41,552 nt of DNA from Thioalkalivibrio halophilus (GCF_001995255.1 NZ_MUZR01000005.1:1-41552), one strand, 5' to 3'. Counted from the first letter of the stretch, positions 27,781 through 36,473 are shown. Numbers and translations are program-made. Notes: a model not told the origin generated them from the sequence alone.

Positions 27781-27801
27781 GACCATCCCCCTGCGACGGA
27801 T

Positions 27802-28938
27802 TCAAGTAAACAGTGTCAGCACGCCTGTATAGGCGTACAGACGGTTGGAAAAGATTTCACCGTTGGCGAAGAAGCCCACCAGCGGCACGCCCCCCAGGGC
27901 CCGCTGCACGGTGCCCAGCTCGACGTCCGCGTGCACGAACTGATGCCGTCCGCGCCCCAGACAGGACACGTAGATCGCCCCGCGGATCCCTTCCGGGCAC
28001 TGCTCACGGATCTGCTGCAGCATGCGCTCCAGGTCCTCGTGCGCCGACTGGCCGTCGCGGCGCACGAACAGCACCCGTGACCCCTGCTCCAGGGTCTCGC
28101 CCACGGCCAGTAGCTCCTGGTCCATATCGACGCCGGTGATATTGCGCACGCGATAGTCCCCGGTATCCGATCCGGGGATGGGGAACCCGATCTGGATGTA
28201 CCCCAGGGCCCGCTTCAGATCGCGCGAAAGCACGTCGCCGATGATCCGCCGGAACGCCGGCAGTGCCGGTTCGCCATTAAGGCGGACGATGATGTTGCGC
28301 CAGGTCTCGGTCAGTTCGTGCTGCCCGGGCAGCGGCGTGCAGCCCTGGGTGTGGCGGGCCACCAGCGGCACGTCGTCGCGCAGCACGAGGCCGGTGATGC
28401 CCGAGCTCATCACGCCATCGGCGATCTGGACCGCGTCGTCCGCGCCGGAGTTGATCCCGCCGGTCGCGAACCATGCGGTCTCTTCGCCGATACGGGTCAG
28501 GATCCCCTCGACGTCTTCCAGGCGCGGATCGGCGTTGAGAATCAGTCGCGCCGGCGTGGCCGGATCGACAAAGCCCTCAAGGGCCCGGGTCAGTTCATCG
28601 AAGGAGCGCACCGGATGCCGGATCAGGCGCACGGAGTCCGCCGGCAACTCCCCGACCATCAGGGTGACGGCGGGATCGTCGTAATACTCGTGCTCGCGGC
28701 CCATGACCGCGATCCCCATGCCGCCGACGAAGTGATCGATGGGGGCCTTCTTGCGCAGCTCGCGCAGCAGCAGCCGGGCGTTACGCGCGATCTCGTCGGA
28801 GATGCAGATGAAACCCACGCGCACGCGGCCGTCCGGGGCCGGCGACAGCTCGCCAAGCTGACCGGCGAGTTCGGCGGCCAGTGTCCGGGGCTCGTCGCCT
28901 GTGGCACTGGCACAGAGGAAAGGTTCGGTCGCGCTCAT
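27802..28938 (-). CDS. FIST-domain sensory protein
   Basis: A 378-residue soluble protein with FIST_N (about residues 40-230, with DHFVGGMGIAVMGREHEYYD and ATGGINSGAD) and FIST_C (about 240-370, with the terminal VPLVGFFANGEIFSNRLYAY) regions. FIST domains are proposed small-ligand sensors for amino acids and similar compounds. No output domain is fused, so it may signal through a partner. Its ATG overlaps the stop codon of the 153-residue gene upstream by 4 bases. Confidence 0.88.
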   Translation of the reverse strand: MSATEPFLCASATGDEPRTLAAELAGQLGELSPAPDGRVRVGFICISDEIARNARLLLRELRKKAPIDHFVGGMGIAVMGREHEYYDDPAVTLMVGELPADSVRLIRHPVRSFDELTRALEGFVDPATPARLILNADPRLEDVEGILTRIGEETAWFATGGINSGADDAVQIADGVMSSGITGLVLRDDVPLVARHTQGCTPLPGQHELTETWRNIIVRLNGEPALPAFRRIIGDVLSRDLKRALGYIQIGFPIPGSDTGDYRVRNITGVDMDQELLAVGETLEQGSRVLFVRRDGQSAHEDLERMLQQIREQCPEGIRGAIYVSCLGRGRHQFVHADVELGTVQRALGGVPLVGFFANGEIFSNRLYAYTGVLTLFT

Positions 28939-29396
28939 AGTCCGAGATGCTCCAGCATGCTGAGGGCCTCGTTGTCCTCGACCGGAATACCGACCTCCGC
29001 CCGCATGTCTTCGTTCCCGACAAACTCCAGACGTGCATGATGACGCTCGTCCAGCTCCTCCAGGAACCAGGCGATCTCCGAGGGATGGACCACATGTTCG
29101 CCACGCACCAGATGCCGCGCCAGCACCACGTCCTCGCGAATGTCCAGGAACAGCGGCTGCGGCAGGTCCAGCGGCAGGATATGGGTCTGCACCAGCCATT
29201 CCACCGGAGTCGGCCGCTGGCCGGCCGGCAGGCGCCGGCTGTCGATGCGGAAATGCCCGCCTCCTCCGGGCTGCTTGAGCAGCTCCTCCAGCCAGTCACC
29301 GGAAAAGCCCTGGTGAACGACCAGTGAACGCCCGGTGTAGCGGGCACGGAAACGCTCCATCTGGCGGGCCGGGCGCGGGCCGAATATTCCGAACAC
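28935..29396 (-). CDS. unknown protein coupled to the FIST gene
   Basis: A 153-residue soluble protein (VHQGFSGDWLEELLKQ, then WLVQTHILPLDLPQPLFLDI and EIAWFLEELDERHHARLEFV). A GTG start at 29396 is preferred because AACGGAG lies 6 bases upstream; an ATG at 29453 gives a longer reading with no ribosome-binding site. No domain was recognised. The overlap with the FIST gene suggests the two products work together. Confidence 0.65.
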   Translation of the reverse strand: MFGIFGPRPARQMERFRARYTGRSLVVHQGFSGDWLEELLKQPGGGGHFRIDSRRLPAGQRPTPVEWLVQTHILPLDLPQPLFLDIREDVVLARHLVRGEHVVHPSEIAWFLEELDERHHARLEFVGNEDMRAEVGIPVEDNEALSMLEHLGL

Positions 29397-29492
29397 GGCG
29401 ACTCCGTTATTTCGGGAACAGGCGAGCAATCCTATCCGAAACCGCCGGGGCATTGAAAAAGGGCGCCCCGGCTCCGTGCGATCCGCAGCAAC

Positions 29493-29522
29493 AAAAAGGG
29501 CCGCGCCCCGAAGGTCGCGGCC
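29493..29522 (-). terminator. intrinsic terminator of the phosphoribulokinase gene
   Basis: On the minus strand, GGCCGCG, a 10-base loop and CGCGGCC are followed by CTTTTTG. It lies 39 bases after the phosphoribulokinase stop codon and separates it from the downstream gene pair. Confidence 0.85.
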
Positions 29523-29560
29523 CCTGCAACGGGCCCGCAGCCCGCGCCATGCACTCGCGA

Positions 29561-30451
29561 TCAGCCGCGACGCGCCAGCATGTCGTGGATGATCGGGGCG
29601 AGGATGACTTCCATGGCCAGAGCCATCTTGCCGCCGGGCACCACGATGGTGTTGCGCCGGGACATGAACGAGTCCGGGATCATGTTCAGCAGGTAGGGGA
29701 AGTCCACGCCGAACTTCTTGGGATCGCTGAAGCGGATCACCACCATGCTCTCGTCCGGGGTGGGGATGTCGCGGGCGATGAACGGGTTGGAGGTATCCAC
29801 CGTCGGCACGCGCTGGAAGTTGATGTCGGTACGCGAGAACTGCGGGGTGATGTAGTTCACGTAATCCGGCATGCGCCGCAGGATCGTGTCCACGGTCGCC
29901 TCGGCAGAGTAACCGCGCTCGAGGTTGTCGCGGAAGATCTTCTGGATCCACTCGAGGTTTACGATCGGCACCACGCCGATGCCCAGATCGACATGCTGCG
30001 AGGCATCGATGTTGCCGTCCGCCACCAGCCCGTGCAGGCCTTCGTAGAACATCAGGTCGGAACCCGGCTCGATCTCTTCCCACGGGGTGAACTCGCCCGG
30101 ACCGAGGTTGGTGCCGAGACGCTGGTTGTGTTGCTCGGCTTCCTCGTCGGAATGCAGGTAGTAGCGCTTCTCGCCCTGGCCGGTCTCGCCGTAGGTCTTG
30201 AACAGATCCTCGATGCGGTCGAACAGGTTGGCCTCGGGGCCGAAGTGGGAGAAGTGCGGGTTCCCCTCGTCGGCCGCCTTCTGCATGGCTTCCTTCATCG
30301 CCTTGCGGTCATAGCGATGGAAGCTGTCGCCCTCGATCACCACGGGGTTGATCTGCTCACGGCGGAAGATCGACTCGAACGAGCGCTTCACGGTGGAGGT
30401 GCCGGCACCCGAAGAACCGGTGACGGCGATCACGGGATGTTTCTGGGACAT
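29561..30451 (-). CDS. prk: phosphoribulokinase (proteobacterial class I)
   Basis: A 296-residue enzyme that phosphorylates ribulose 5-phosphate to the Rubisco substrate ribulose 1,5-bisphosphate. The P-loop is VTGSSGAGTSTVK, followed by VIEGDSFHRYDRKAM with the catalytic Asp, HFSHFGPEAN and MFYEGLHGLVAD. Length and motifs match the short octameric bacterial form, usually regulated by NADH and AMP. It has AAGGAG upstream of the ATG and lies 50 bases downstream of the SLC13 gene. Its presence indicates Calvin-cycle autotrophy; no Rubisco gene is in the window. Confidence 0.97.
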   Translation of the reverse strand: MSQKHPVIAVTGSSGAGTSTVKRSFESIFRREQINPVVIEGDSFHRYDRKAMKEAMQKAADEGNPHFSHFGPEANLFDRIEDLFKTYGETGQGEKRYYLHSDEEAEQHNQRLGTNLGPGEFTPWEEIEPGSDLMFYEGLHGLVADGNIDASQHVDLGIGVVPIVNLEWIQKIFRDNLERGYSAEATVDTILRRMPDYVNYITPQFSRTDINFQRVPTVDTSNPFIARDIPTPDESMVVIRFSDPKKFGVDFPYLLNMIPDSFMSRRNTIVVPGGKMALAMEVILAPIIHDMLARRG

Positions 30452-30501
30452 GAGAGTCTCTCCTTACGCAATCAAGCGTTACAAACGTCAGCAAATCGGG
30501 G

Positions 30502-32361
30502 TCAGAAGACCAGATTGATCATGAACATGGCCACCACGCCGAACAGGATCGTCATGATGCTGCCGGCCTTCATGTAGTCCTTCACCCGGTAGCCGCCGGG
30601 GCCCATGATCAGGGCGTTCACCTGGTGGGTCGGGATCAGGAACGAGTTGGAGGTGGCGATGGCCACGGTGATGGCGAACACGCGCGGGTCCGCGTCCATG
30701 CCCGCGGCCTGGGCCGCGGTGGCGAAACTGATCGCCAGCGGCACCAGCAGCACGGTCGCCCCCACATTGGACATGACCAGGGTAAAGAACGTGGCCAGCG
30801 CGAAGATCGTGGCCTGCAACACCCAGGGTGGCACGGTTCCCAGCATGTCCAGGGTGTTCTGGGCGATCCAGGCAGCGGTCCCGGTATTCTCCACCGCCAT
30901 GCCCAGAGGTATCAGCGAGGCCAGCAGGAACACGGTCTTCCAGCTGATGGCGTTGTAGGCGTCGTCCAGGCTCAGCACGCCGGTCAGGATCATGCCCATG
31001 GCCCCGGTGAGCAGGGCGACCGACAGCTGCAGATCGGTGAACAGGATCAGCGACACCGCCACCACAAGGAAGGTCAGCGCGTGCGGAACCTTGCTCGGGC
31101 GCAGCTCCTCGCGCGGGTAGTCCGAGGTGATCACGACGAAGTCGCGGTCCTTCTCCAGACGCGCCAGTGAAGTCCAGTTGGTGTGGACCACCAGGATGTC
31201 GCCCGGCTCCAGCGGGATGTCGCGCAGCCCCTCACGGTAGACCTCTCCGCCACGCTGCATGCGCATCACCGACAGGCCGTAGGTCTGGCGCATGGCGACT
31301 TCGGTCACCGTCTTGCCGGCCAGGTTGGACCCCGGCGAGATCGCGACCTCGGCGATCCCGGACTGGGAGGAGTCCAGGGCGCTGGCAAACACGTCCAGGT
31401 CGGTGGAGGGCCGGAACTTCAGGTTCTGGCTCAGCTCTTCCATGCGCCGCGGGCTGGCCAGCACCGCCAGGCGCGAATTGGCCTGGATCTCGTAACCGGT
31501 CCAGGGGGCGATGCGCATCTCGTCGCGCGCATGCGAGCCCACGATCGCCACGCCGGTTTCGCGCTCGACATCGGCCACGGTCCGCCCCACCAGCGGGTCG
31601 TCATCCGCCACCCGCACTTCGTGGATCTCGTAGGACAGGCCGTAGACCCGCTGGAAGTAGTCCCGGGTGCCCTCGGTCGCGGTGGGCTGAGCCCCTACCG
31701 ACGGCAGCACGTAACGCCCCAGCAGCACGAAATAGACGATCACCGTGGCCAGCAGGGCCAGGCCGATGGGCGTGACATCGAACAGCTCGAAACGCTCCAT
31801 GTCGTCCGGCAGCAGGTCGTTCAGCAGGATCAACGGGCTGGAACCGACCAGGGTGATGGTGCCGCCGGTGATGGCCGCGAAGCCCATCGGCATCAGCAGG
31901 CGCGAAAGCGGGATACCCAGGCGGCTGGAGATGCGGCTCATCACCGGCATGAACAGCGCCGCCGCGCCGATGTTCTGCATGAAGCTGGAGATCACGCCGA
32001 CCGTGCCGGACACCGTGGGGATGATGCGTTTTTCCCCGGTGCCGCCCACGCGCATGATGAAACTGGCGACCTTGTGCATCACGCCGGTCTTGTCCAGCCC
32101 GGCACCGATGATCATCACCGCGATGATCGAGATGACCGCGTTGGAGGCAAATCCGCTGAACAGCTCGTCCTGCGCCACCAGTTCGCCCAGATCGGGCAGC
32201 AGCGGCACCACGCCGAACACCAGCGGGAGCAGCCCGATCAGAACCATTACCACGATCGCCGCCAGATCGACCCGCACGATCTCGGAGACGAACAGAAAGA
32301 TGGTGAAGGCGAGCAGGCCCAGCACCACGATCATTTCGGTGGTCAGCGTCAGATTTTCCAT
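30502..32361 (-). CDS. SLC13-family permease with two TrkA-C domains
   Basis: A 619-residue inner-membrane transporter. Two blocks of hydrophobic helices (residues 1-200 and 400-619) flank two RCK_C/TrkA-C domains. The first begins near YEIHEVRVADDDPLVGRTVA, the second near IAEVAISPGSNLAGKTVTEV. The transport domain has SFMQNIGAAALFMP, GSSPLILLNDL and SNVGATVLLVPLA typical of DASS permeases. Relatives with this insert are linked to sulfate or dicarboxylate movement. ATG 32361 is chosen just before the first helix. It may be co-transcribed with prk. Confidence 0.9.
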   Translation of the reverse strand: MENLTLTTEMIVVLGLLAFTIFLFVSEIVRVDLAAIVVMVLIGLLPLVFGVVPLLPDLGELVAQDELFSGFASNAVISIIAVMIIGAGLDKTGVMHKVASFIMRVGGTGEKRIIPTVSGTVGVISSFMQNIGAAALFMPVMSRISSRLGIPLSRLLMPMGFAAITGGTITLVGSSPLILLNDLLPDDMERFELFDVTPIGLALLATVIVYFVLLGRYVLPSVGAQPTATEGTRDYFQRVYGLSYEIHEVRVADDDPLVGRTVADVERETGVAIVGSHARDEMRIAPWTGYEIQANSRLAVLASPRRMEELSQNLKFRPSTDLDVFASALDSSQSGIAEVAISPGSNLAGKTVTEVAMRQTYGLSVMRMQRGGEVYREGLRDIPLEPGDILVVHTNWTSLARLEKDRDFVVITSDYPREELRPSKVPHALTFLVVAVSLILFTDLQLSVALLTGAMGMILTGVLSLDDAYNAISWKTVFLLASLIPLGMAVENTGTAAWIAQNTLDMLGTVPPWVLQATIFALATFFTLVMSNVGATVLLVPLAISFATAAQAAGMDADPRVFAITVAIATSNSFLIPTHQVNALIMGPGGYRVKDYMKAGSIMTILFGVVAMFMINLVF

Positions 32362-32620
32362 GAACCGCCAGTCCTGAAGGAGCGAGGCCGGCGGAACCAG
32401 TCCACCGGCACGGGAAGCACGGGCGCGTCGTCCGGTCACGACACCAGGCGGAGCACCGGGCCACGCGGGCCGGGCGGAACTCCGCAGACAACACCCATTG
32501 AAAGCGCGCGATTATTCCATCCCGGCGGGCCGGACGCAAAAACGCGCCCGAGCCGAAGGCGTGCGCAGGCCGCGTCCCCTCCGGTATGCTGGGAAAATCA
32601 ATCGAGAAGGAGAAACCGCC

Positions 32621-33478
32621 ATGGCCGAAGCGGCGTCCACCGGCAACCAGCCCCAGTTTCGCACCATCGTCGTCGCCACCGACGGCTCGGAATACAGCAC
32701 CGCCGCCGAGAACGTGGCCCTGGAGCTCGCCGGCCGCTGCGGGGCACGTCTGCGGATCGTGCGCATCATCCCGACCGACACCCAGCACGACGCCCTCTCT
32801 CCGCGACGCAGCCACGATGCCAGCGTGTCCGCCCAGGGCGACCTGGACGCGCTCGAGAAGCGTGCCCGAGAAGCCGGCCTGGAGGTCTCGGCCATCCTGC
32901 GCCACGGAGTCGACCGGCATCAGGAGATCGTCAGTGTGGCGGAAGAGCACGAAGCCGACCTGATCGTGATCGGCCGGCGCACCCGCGGCGAGATGGCCCG
33001 CCTGATGGTGGGCGACGCCACCGCCAAGGTGATTGGCCTCGCACCGTGCAACGTGATGGTCGTCCCGCGCGACACCGAAGCCCCGCGCCAGGGCCTGCTG
33101 GTGGGGACCGACGGTTCCGAACTGGGTGACAAGGCCGCGCGTGCGGCCGTGGAGCTCGCGCAGCACTGCAGCCTGCCGCTGACCGTGGCCTCGGTCGCCG
33201 TACCCGGACAGAGCGAGGCCCGGCGCCAGGAGGGCGTGGACGCGATCCAGCGGCTGCAGGGCGAGGCCCGCGAAGCGGGCGTGGAAACCGACGCGCTGTT
33301 CGAGGAAGGTCGCCCGGAGGTCACCCTGATCGAGATCGCGGAGCGCCAGCATCGCGACCTGATCGTACTGGGCAGCCACGGCCGCACCGGGCTCAAGCGG
33401 CTGCTGATGGGCTCGGTCTCCGAACGCGTCGTCGGTCAGGCGCGCTGCCCGGTCCTGGTGGTCAAGAAGAAGGGCTGA
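32621..33478 (+). CDS. universal stress protein, tandem Usp domains
   Basis: A 285-residue protein with two UspA domains. Domain 1 covers residues 13-150 (TIVVATDGSEYSTAAENVAL, then DLIVIGRRTRGEM). Domain 2 covers about 155-285 (LLVGTDGSELGDKAARAAVE, then IVLGSHGRTGLKRLLMGSVS). The glycine-rich ATP-binding motif G-x2-G-x9-G-S is clean in domain 2 and altered in domain 1. GAAGGAGA precedes the ATG at 32621. The gene stands alone on the plus strand, divergent from the SLC13 gene across a 259-base gap with no other feature seen. Confidence 0.93.
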   Translation: MAEAASTGNQPQFRTIVVATDGSEYSTAAENVALELAGRCGARLRIVRIIPTDTQHDALSPRRSHDASVSAQGDLDALEKRAREAGLEVSAILRHGVDRHQEIVSVAEEHEADLIVIGRRTRGEMARLMVGDATAKVIGLAPCNVMVVPRDTEAPRQGLLVGTDGSELGDKAARAAVELAQHCSLPLTVASVAVPGQSEARRQEGVDAIQRLQGEAREAGVETDALFEEGRPEVTLIEIAERQHRDLIVLGSHGRTGLKRLLMGSVSERVVGQARCPVLVVKKKG

Positions 33479-33487
33479 GCCGCCGCC

Positions 33488-34249
33488 TCACTCCGCCGGG
33501 GCGGGGGCCTCGGTGCGCCGGTAGACCAGATCCGCCACCGCATGCCCGCGCTGCAGCCCGCGGCGCTCGAATTTGGTCTCGGGGCGCCAGGCCGGGCGTT
33601 CCGGACGCGGCACCGGGCCATCCGGCGCGAACCATTCGGTCGCCCCGGCCATCACCTCCTGCATGTGTTCGGCGTAATCCGCCCAGTCGGTGGCCAGGTG
33701 CAGCCAGCCGCCCGGCCGGATCCAGCCCGCCAGCGCGCGCACGAACCCGGGCTGGATCAGGCGGCGCTTGTGATGGCGCTTCTTGTGCCAGGGGTCGGGG
33801 AAATACACCTGCACGGTGTCCAGACTGGCTGGCGCGAAATGCGCCTCCAGCAGCTCCACCGCGTCGCGGTCGGAGACCCGCAGGTTGGTCAGCCCCCGAC
33901 GCTCGATTTCGCCCAGCAGGTGCCCCACTCCGGGGCGATGCACCTCGGTACCGATGAAGTCGCGATCCGGCGCCGCCGCGGCCTGTTCGGCCAGGCTGTC
34001 GCCGTCGCCAAAGCCGATCTCCAGGGTCACCGGCGCCTCGCGGCCGAAAACCGCCGCCAGATCCAGCATCCCGGCGTCGGGCGCCGGATCCAGGCCGAAG
34101 CGCGGCCAGAGCTCATCCAGTGCGCGCTGCTGACCCGTGGTCAGACGCCCCTCGCGGCGCACGAACGAGCGAACCCGGCGATGGTGCGCCGGGCGCCCCC
34201 CGTCCCTGTCAGCGGGCCGGTTGTCGTGCGATTCGTGCGGGGCCGTCAT
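33488..34249 (-). CDS. trmB: tRNA (guanine-N7-)-methyltransferase
   Basis: A 253-residue SAM-dependent enzyme that makes m7G46 in tRNA variable loops. The SAM motif is [16 protein letters not shown] and the family signature is [20 protein letters not shown]. The N-terminal 40 residues are charged and variable. The start overlaps the thiG stop codon by 4 bases, so it is coupled to the thiamine genes. It converges on the Usp gene with a 9-base gap. Confidence 0.96.
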   Translation of the reverse strand: MTAPHESHDNRPADRDGGRPAHHRRVRSFVRREGRLTTGQQRALDELWPRFGLDPAPDAGMLDLAAVFGREAPVTLEIGFGDGDSLAEQAAAAPDRDFIGTEVHRPGVGHLLGEIERRGLTNLRVSDRDAVELLEAHFAPASLDTVQVYFPDPWHKKRHHKRRLIQPGFVRALAGWIRPGGWLHLATDWADYAEHMQEVMAGATEWFAPDGPVPRPERPAWRPETKFERRGLQRGHAVADLVYRRTEAPAPAE

Positions 34250-35058
34250 GAGCCGGCGAAGAACAGTCCGGTCTCCGGCGAGGAGGCCGAGGCATAGCGC
34301 CGTGCCGGCATGCGTCCGGCGCGCCAGGCCTCGCGGCCCGCCACGATCGCGTGACGCATAGCACGGGCCATGCGCACCGGATCGTCGGCCGCGGCGATGG
34401 CGGTGTTCATCAGCACGCCGTCGCAGCCCAGCTCCATCGCGATGGCCGCATCCGACGCCGTGCCCACACCCGCGTCCACCAGCACCGGTACCGACGCGTT
34501 TTCCACGATCTCGCGGATGTTGTAGCGGTTCTGGATCCCCAGACCCGAGCCGATCGGCGCGGCCAGCGGCATGATCGCGCGGCAGCCGATATCCTCCAGA
34601 CGTTTCGCCAGCAGCGGATCGTCGGTGGTGTACACCATCACCTCGAAGCCGTCGTTAACCAGCGTCTCGGCGGCCTTCACCGTCTCGAACACGTCCGGGT
34701 ACAGGGTCTTCTCGTCGCCCAGCACCTCCAGCTTGACCAGGTTGTGCCCGTCGAGCAGCTCGCGCGCCAGCCGGCAGGTGCGCACCGCGTCTTCCGCGGA
34801 ATAGCAGCCGGCGGTATTCGGCAGCAGGGTGTAGCGATCCGGCGGAACCACGTCCAGCAGGTTCGGCTCGTCGGGGTTCTGGCCAATGTTGGTGCGGCGG
34901 ATGGCCACGGTCACGATCTCGGCACCGCTGCCCTCGATCGCCTCGCGGGTCTGCTCCAGATCGCGGTACTTGCCCGTGCCCACCAGCAGACGGGACTGGA
35001 AACGGCGCTCGCCGACGTGAAACGGATCGTCGGCGGATCCGGCGGCCATCTGGCTCAT
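34246..35058 (-). CDS. thiG: thiazole synthase
   Basis: A 270-residue TIM-barrel enzyme that forms the thiamine thiazole from deoxyxylulose 5-phosphate, dehydroglycine and ThiS thiocarboxylate. Visible are [44 protein letters not shown] with the Schiff-base Lys, [12 protein letters not shown] and [17 protein letters not shown] 35058 has AGGAG 6 bases upstream. Just upstream is a three-fold TGCGGA repeat (35080-35097) that seems incidental. Confidence 0.97.
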   Translation of the reverse strand: MSQMAAGSADDPFHVGERRFQSRLLVGTGKYRDLEQTREAIEGSGAEIVTVAIRRTNIGQNPDEPNLLDVVPPDRYTLLPNTAGCYSAEDAVRTCRLARELLDGHNLVKLEVLGDEKTLYPDVFETVKAAETLVNDGFEVMVYTTDDPLLAKRLEDIGCRAIMPLAAPIGSGLGIQNRYNIREIVENASVPVLVDAGVGTASDAAIAMELGCDGVLMNTAIAAADDPVRMARAMRHAIVAGREAWRAGRMPARRYASASSPETGLFFAGS

Positions 35059-35117
35059 GCATGCTCCTCGGTTAACGGTTGCGGATGCGGATGCGGATAC
35101 GACTGCGGGCAAGAATA

Positions 35118-35327
35118 TCAGCCACCGCCGATCGCCTGAACGACCTCGACCCGATCACCCTCCTGCAACCGCCGCTCGGCGTGCTCGCTGCGGGGCACCA
35201 GGGTCTCGTTCACCTCCACGGCCAGTCGCCGGCCGGCAAAGCCGCGCTGTTGAATCAGGTCCGCCACTGTCGGCGGCTCCTGATCCGCAGGGATTTCGCA
35301 GGTTTCTCCGTTCAATTTGATCTGCAT
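35118..35327 (-). CDS. thiS: sulfur carrier protein ThiS
   Basis: A 69-residue ubiquitin-fold protein ([20 protein letters not shown] start) ending in AIGGG, so the C-terminus has the Gly-Gly that is thiocarboxylated. [15 protein letters not shown] and [11 protein letters not shown] are typical. The stop codon follows the third glycine, giving one glycine more than the usual Gly-Gly end. It lies 59 bases upstream of thiG. Confidence 0.93.
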   Translation of the reverse strand: MQIKLNGETCEIPADQEPPTVADLIQQRGFAGRRLAVEVNETLVPRSEHAERRLQEGDRVEVVQAIGGG

Positions 35328-35353
35328 GGGACATACCGTTGGTGATTCGGGCA

Positions 35354-35382
35354 TTGAGCCGGGGCGCGTACGCGCATACAAT
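35354..35382 (+). promoter_or_regulatory. sigma70 promoter for tRNA-Gly
   Basis: TTGAGC at 35354-35359 and TACAAT at 35377-35382 with 17-base spacing. The mature tRNA begins 10 bases after the -10 element. Confidence 0.8.
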
Positions 35383-35392
35383 TCGTGGCCAG

Positions 35393-35466
35393 GCGGGTGT
35401 AGTTCAATGGTAGAACATCAGCTTCCCAAGCTGAGAACGTGGGTTCGATTCCCATCACCCGCTCCA
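35393..35466 (+). tRNA. tRNA-Gly (anticodon CCC)
   Basis: A 74-base tRNA with encoded CCA. The acceptor stem is GCGGGTG paired with CACCCGC, the D arm holds TAGTTCAATGGTAGAAC, the anticodon stem is TCAGC/GCTGA around TTCCCAA, and the T arm is GTGGGTTCGATTCCCAT. It reads GGG codons. Confidence 0.97.
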
Positions 35467-35552
35467 TCCCTTGCTCGTTCCCGGCTTCGTTCTGTTGGCG
35501 GCATTCTATCAGCTTGCCGCGCAGGATCCCCGGATGCCCTTTTCCTAAAACA

Positions 35553-35573
35553 GAACTGGACTCTGTCCAATTC
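35553..35573. promoter_or_regulatory. dyad operator-like site upstream of the Fur-family gene
   Basis: GAACTGGAC, three bases TCT, then GTCCAATTC form an inverted repeat with one mismatch (9+3+9). It ends 19 bases before the ATG and overlaps any promoter for the gene, with a TTATAT element at 35578-35583. Autoregulation by the encoded Fur-family protein is the simplest reading. Confidence 0.55.
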
Positions 35574-35592
35574 GCTGTTATATGTTGGAAGC

Positions 35593-36042
35593 ATGAGCAC
35601 CCGAATCCCCCAACCCGATCTGCTGGGAATCGACGAAGCGCGCGCCCTGCTGCGCGATTACCGCATTTCGCCGACCGAGCAGCGGGTGGAAATCGTACGC
35701 GTACTGTTTGCCCGCAACCAGCATCTCAGCGCCGACCACATCCTCGCGCAGCTCACGCGCCAGGAGTCGCGCGTGTCCAAGGCCACGGTGTACAACGCCC
35801 TCAAGCTGTTCGCCGAGAAGGGCCTGGTGCGCGAAGTGATCGTCGACCCGTCGCGGGTCTTCTACGACTCCAACCGCGCCCCGCACCACCACCTGTTCCA
35901 CGTGGACAGCGGCCAGCTCGAGGACGTGGAACCGGCCCAGGTACAGGTGAACGACCTGCCGCCGCTGCCCGAAGGTACCGACGTGCTGAGCGTGGACGTG
36001 ATCGTCCGCGTCGGCCCGGGGCAGAGTTCCGGCGAAAACTGA
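35593..36042 (+). CDS. Fur-family transcriptional regulator, cysteine-free (Irr/PerR-like)
   Basis: A 149-residue DNA-binding regulator. The winged helix carries RISPTEQRVEIVRVLF and the recognition helix SKATVYNALKLFAEKGLV. The hinge region has RAPHHHLFHVDSGQLEDV, with a His triplet at the regulatory metal or haem position. There is no cysteine at all, so the structural zinc CxxC pairs of Fur and PerR are absent, as in Irr-type proteins. It could sense haem, iron or peroxide. A dyad lies just upstream, and tRNA genes flank it. Confidence 0.88.
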   Translation: MSTRIPQPDLLGIDEARALLRDYRISPTEQRVEIVRVLFARNQHLSADHILAQLTRQESRVSKATVYNALKLFAEKGLVREVIVDPSRVFYDSNRAPHHHLFHVDSGQLEDVEPAQVQVNDLPPLPEGTDVLSVDVIVRVGPGQSSGEN

Positions 36043-36094
36043 TCCCCGAAAGCGCCCGCTATCCCGGGAGACGTCCCGTCGCCCGCCCGGGGCA

Positions 36095-36123
36095 TTGTTG
36101 GTAACGCCCCGCTTCGCTATGAT
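36095..36123 (+). promoter_or_regulatory. sigma70 promoter for tRNA-Thr
   Basis: TTGTTG at 36095-36100 and TATGAT at 36118-36123, 17 bases apart. The tRNA begins 11 bases downstream. Confidence 0.8.
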
Positions 36124-36133
36124 GTCGCGCTCA

Positions 36134-36209
36134 GCCGACGTAGCTCAGCAGGTAGAGCAATCGATTCGTAATCGATAGGTCGCAGGTTCGATTCCTGCCG
36201 TCGGCACCA
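36134..36209 (+). tRNA. tRNA-Thr (anticodon CGT)
   Basis: A 76-base tRNA with encoded CCA. The acceptor stem is GCCGACG/CGTCGGC, the D arm is TAGCTCAGCAGGTAGAGCA, the anticodon stem is ATCGA/TCGAT around TTCGTAA, and the T arm contains GGTTCGATTCC. It closely resembles E. coli tRNA-Thr(CGT) and reads ACG. It is the last core gene before the integrase and a possible integration target. Confidence 0.97.
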
Positions 36210-36215
36210 AACTTG

Positions 36216-36320
36216 CTGTCATCGTCGGACAAGGGGACGATGACAGACCAGAGCCAGGGACAGGTCCGCCCTATTCGGACCATCGGAAGGGCGGTGTTGA
36301 TGGCACCGCCCTTCTTTTTT
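36216..36320 (+). ncRNA. three consecutive hairpins ending in a terminator after tRNA-Thr (candidate sRNA or tRNA trailer)
   Basis: Hairpin 1 is a perfect 11-base inverted repeat (CTGTCATCGTC at 36216-36226 and GACGATGACAG at 36236-36246). Hairpin 2 is GGTCCG/CGGACC with a 7-base loop, near 36263-36281. Hairpin 3 is AAGGGCGGTG/CACCGCCCTT (36287-36296 and 36304-36313) followed by C and six T, a clear intrinsic terminator. Transcription from the tRNA promoter would pass through all three. No protein-like frame is present. The last hairpin is certain as a terminator; a separate stable RNA is a hypothesis. Confidence 0.55.
36287..36320 (+). terminator. intrinsic terminator after tRNA-Thr
   Basis: A 10-base perfect stem, a 7-base loop TTGATGG and a C-T6 tail. 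It probably ends the tRNA-Thr transcript. The following 153 bases up to the integrase stop codon show no gene. Confidence 0.88.
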
Positions 36321-36473
36321 GCGTCCCCCGCTCGAATGTCGAGGCGTACTGCCAGGTGGCACGTACTGACTGGCTACAGGCGGCATGTAGAAGCCGCCCG
36401 GTCCTTTACTATCCCATATCGGAATCCCCAGTCAAGCAAGGGTTTGCGTGTCTGCGGTGATCCTGCACGCTGC

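Noticed and set aside
35080-35097. Three-fold TGCGGA repeat upstream of thiG as a possible regulatory repeat or TPP riboswitch part
   Set aside because: Too short and without the conserved CTGAGA-type core of a TPP riboswitch in the 59-base gap or upstream of thiS.
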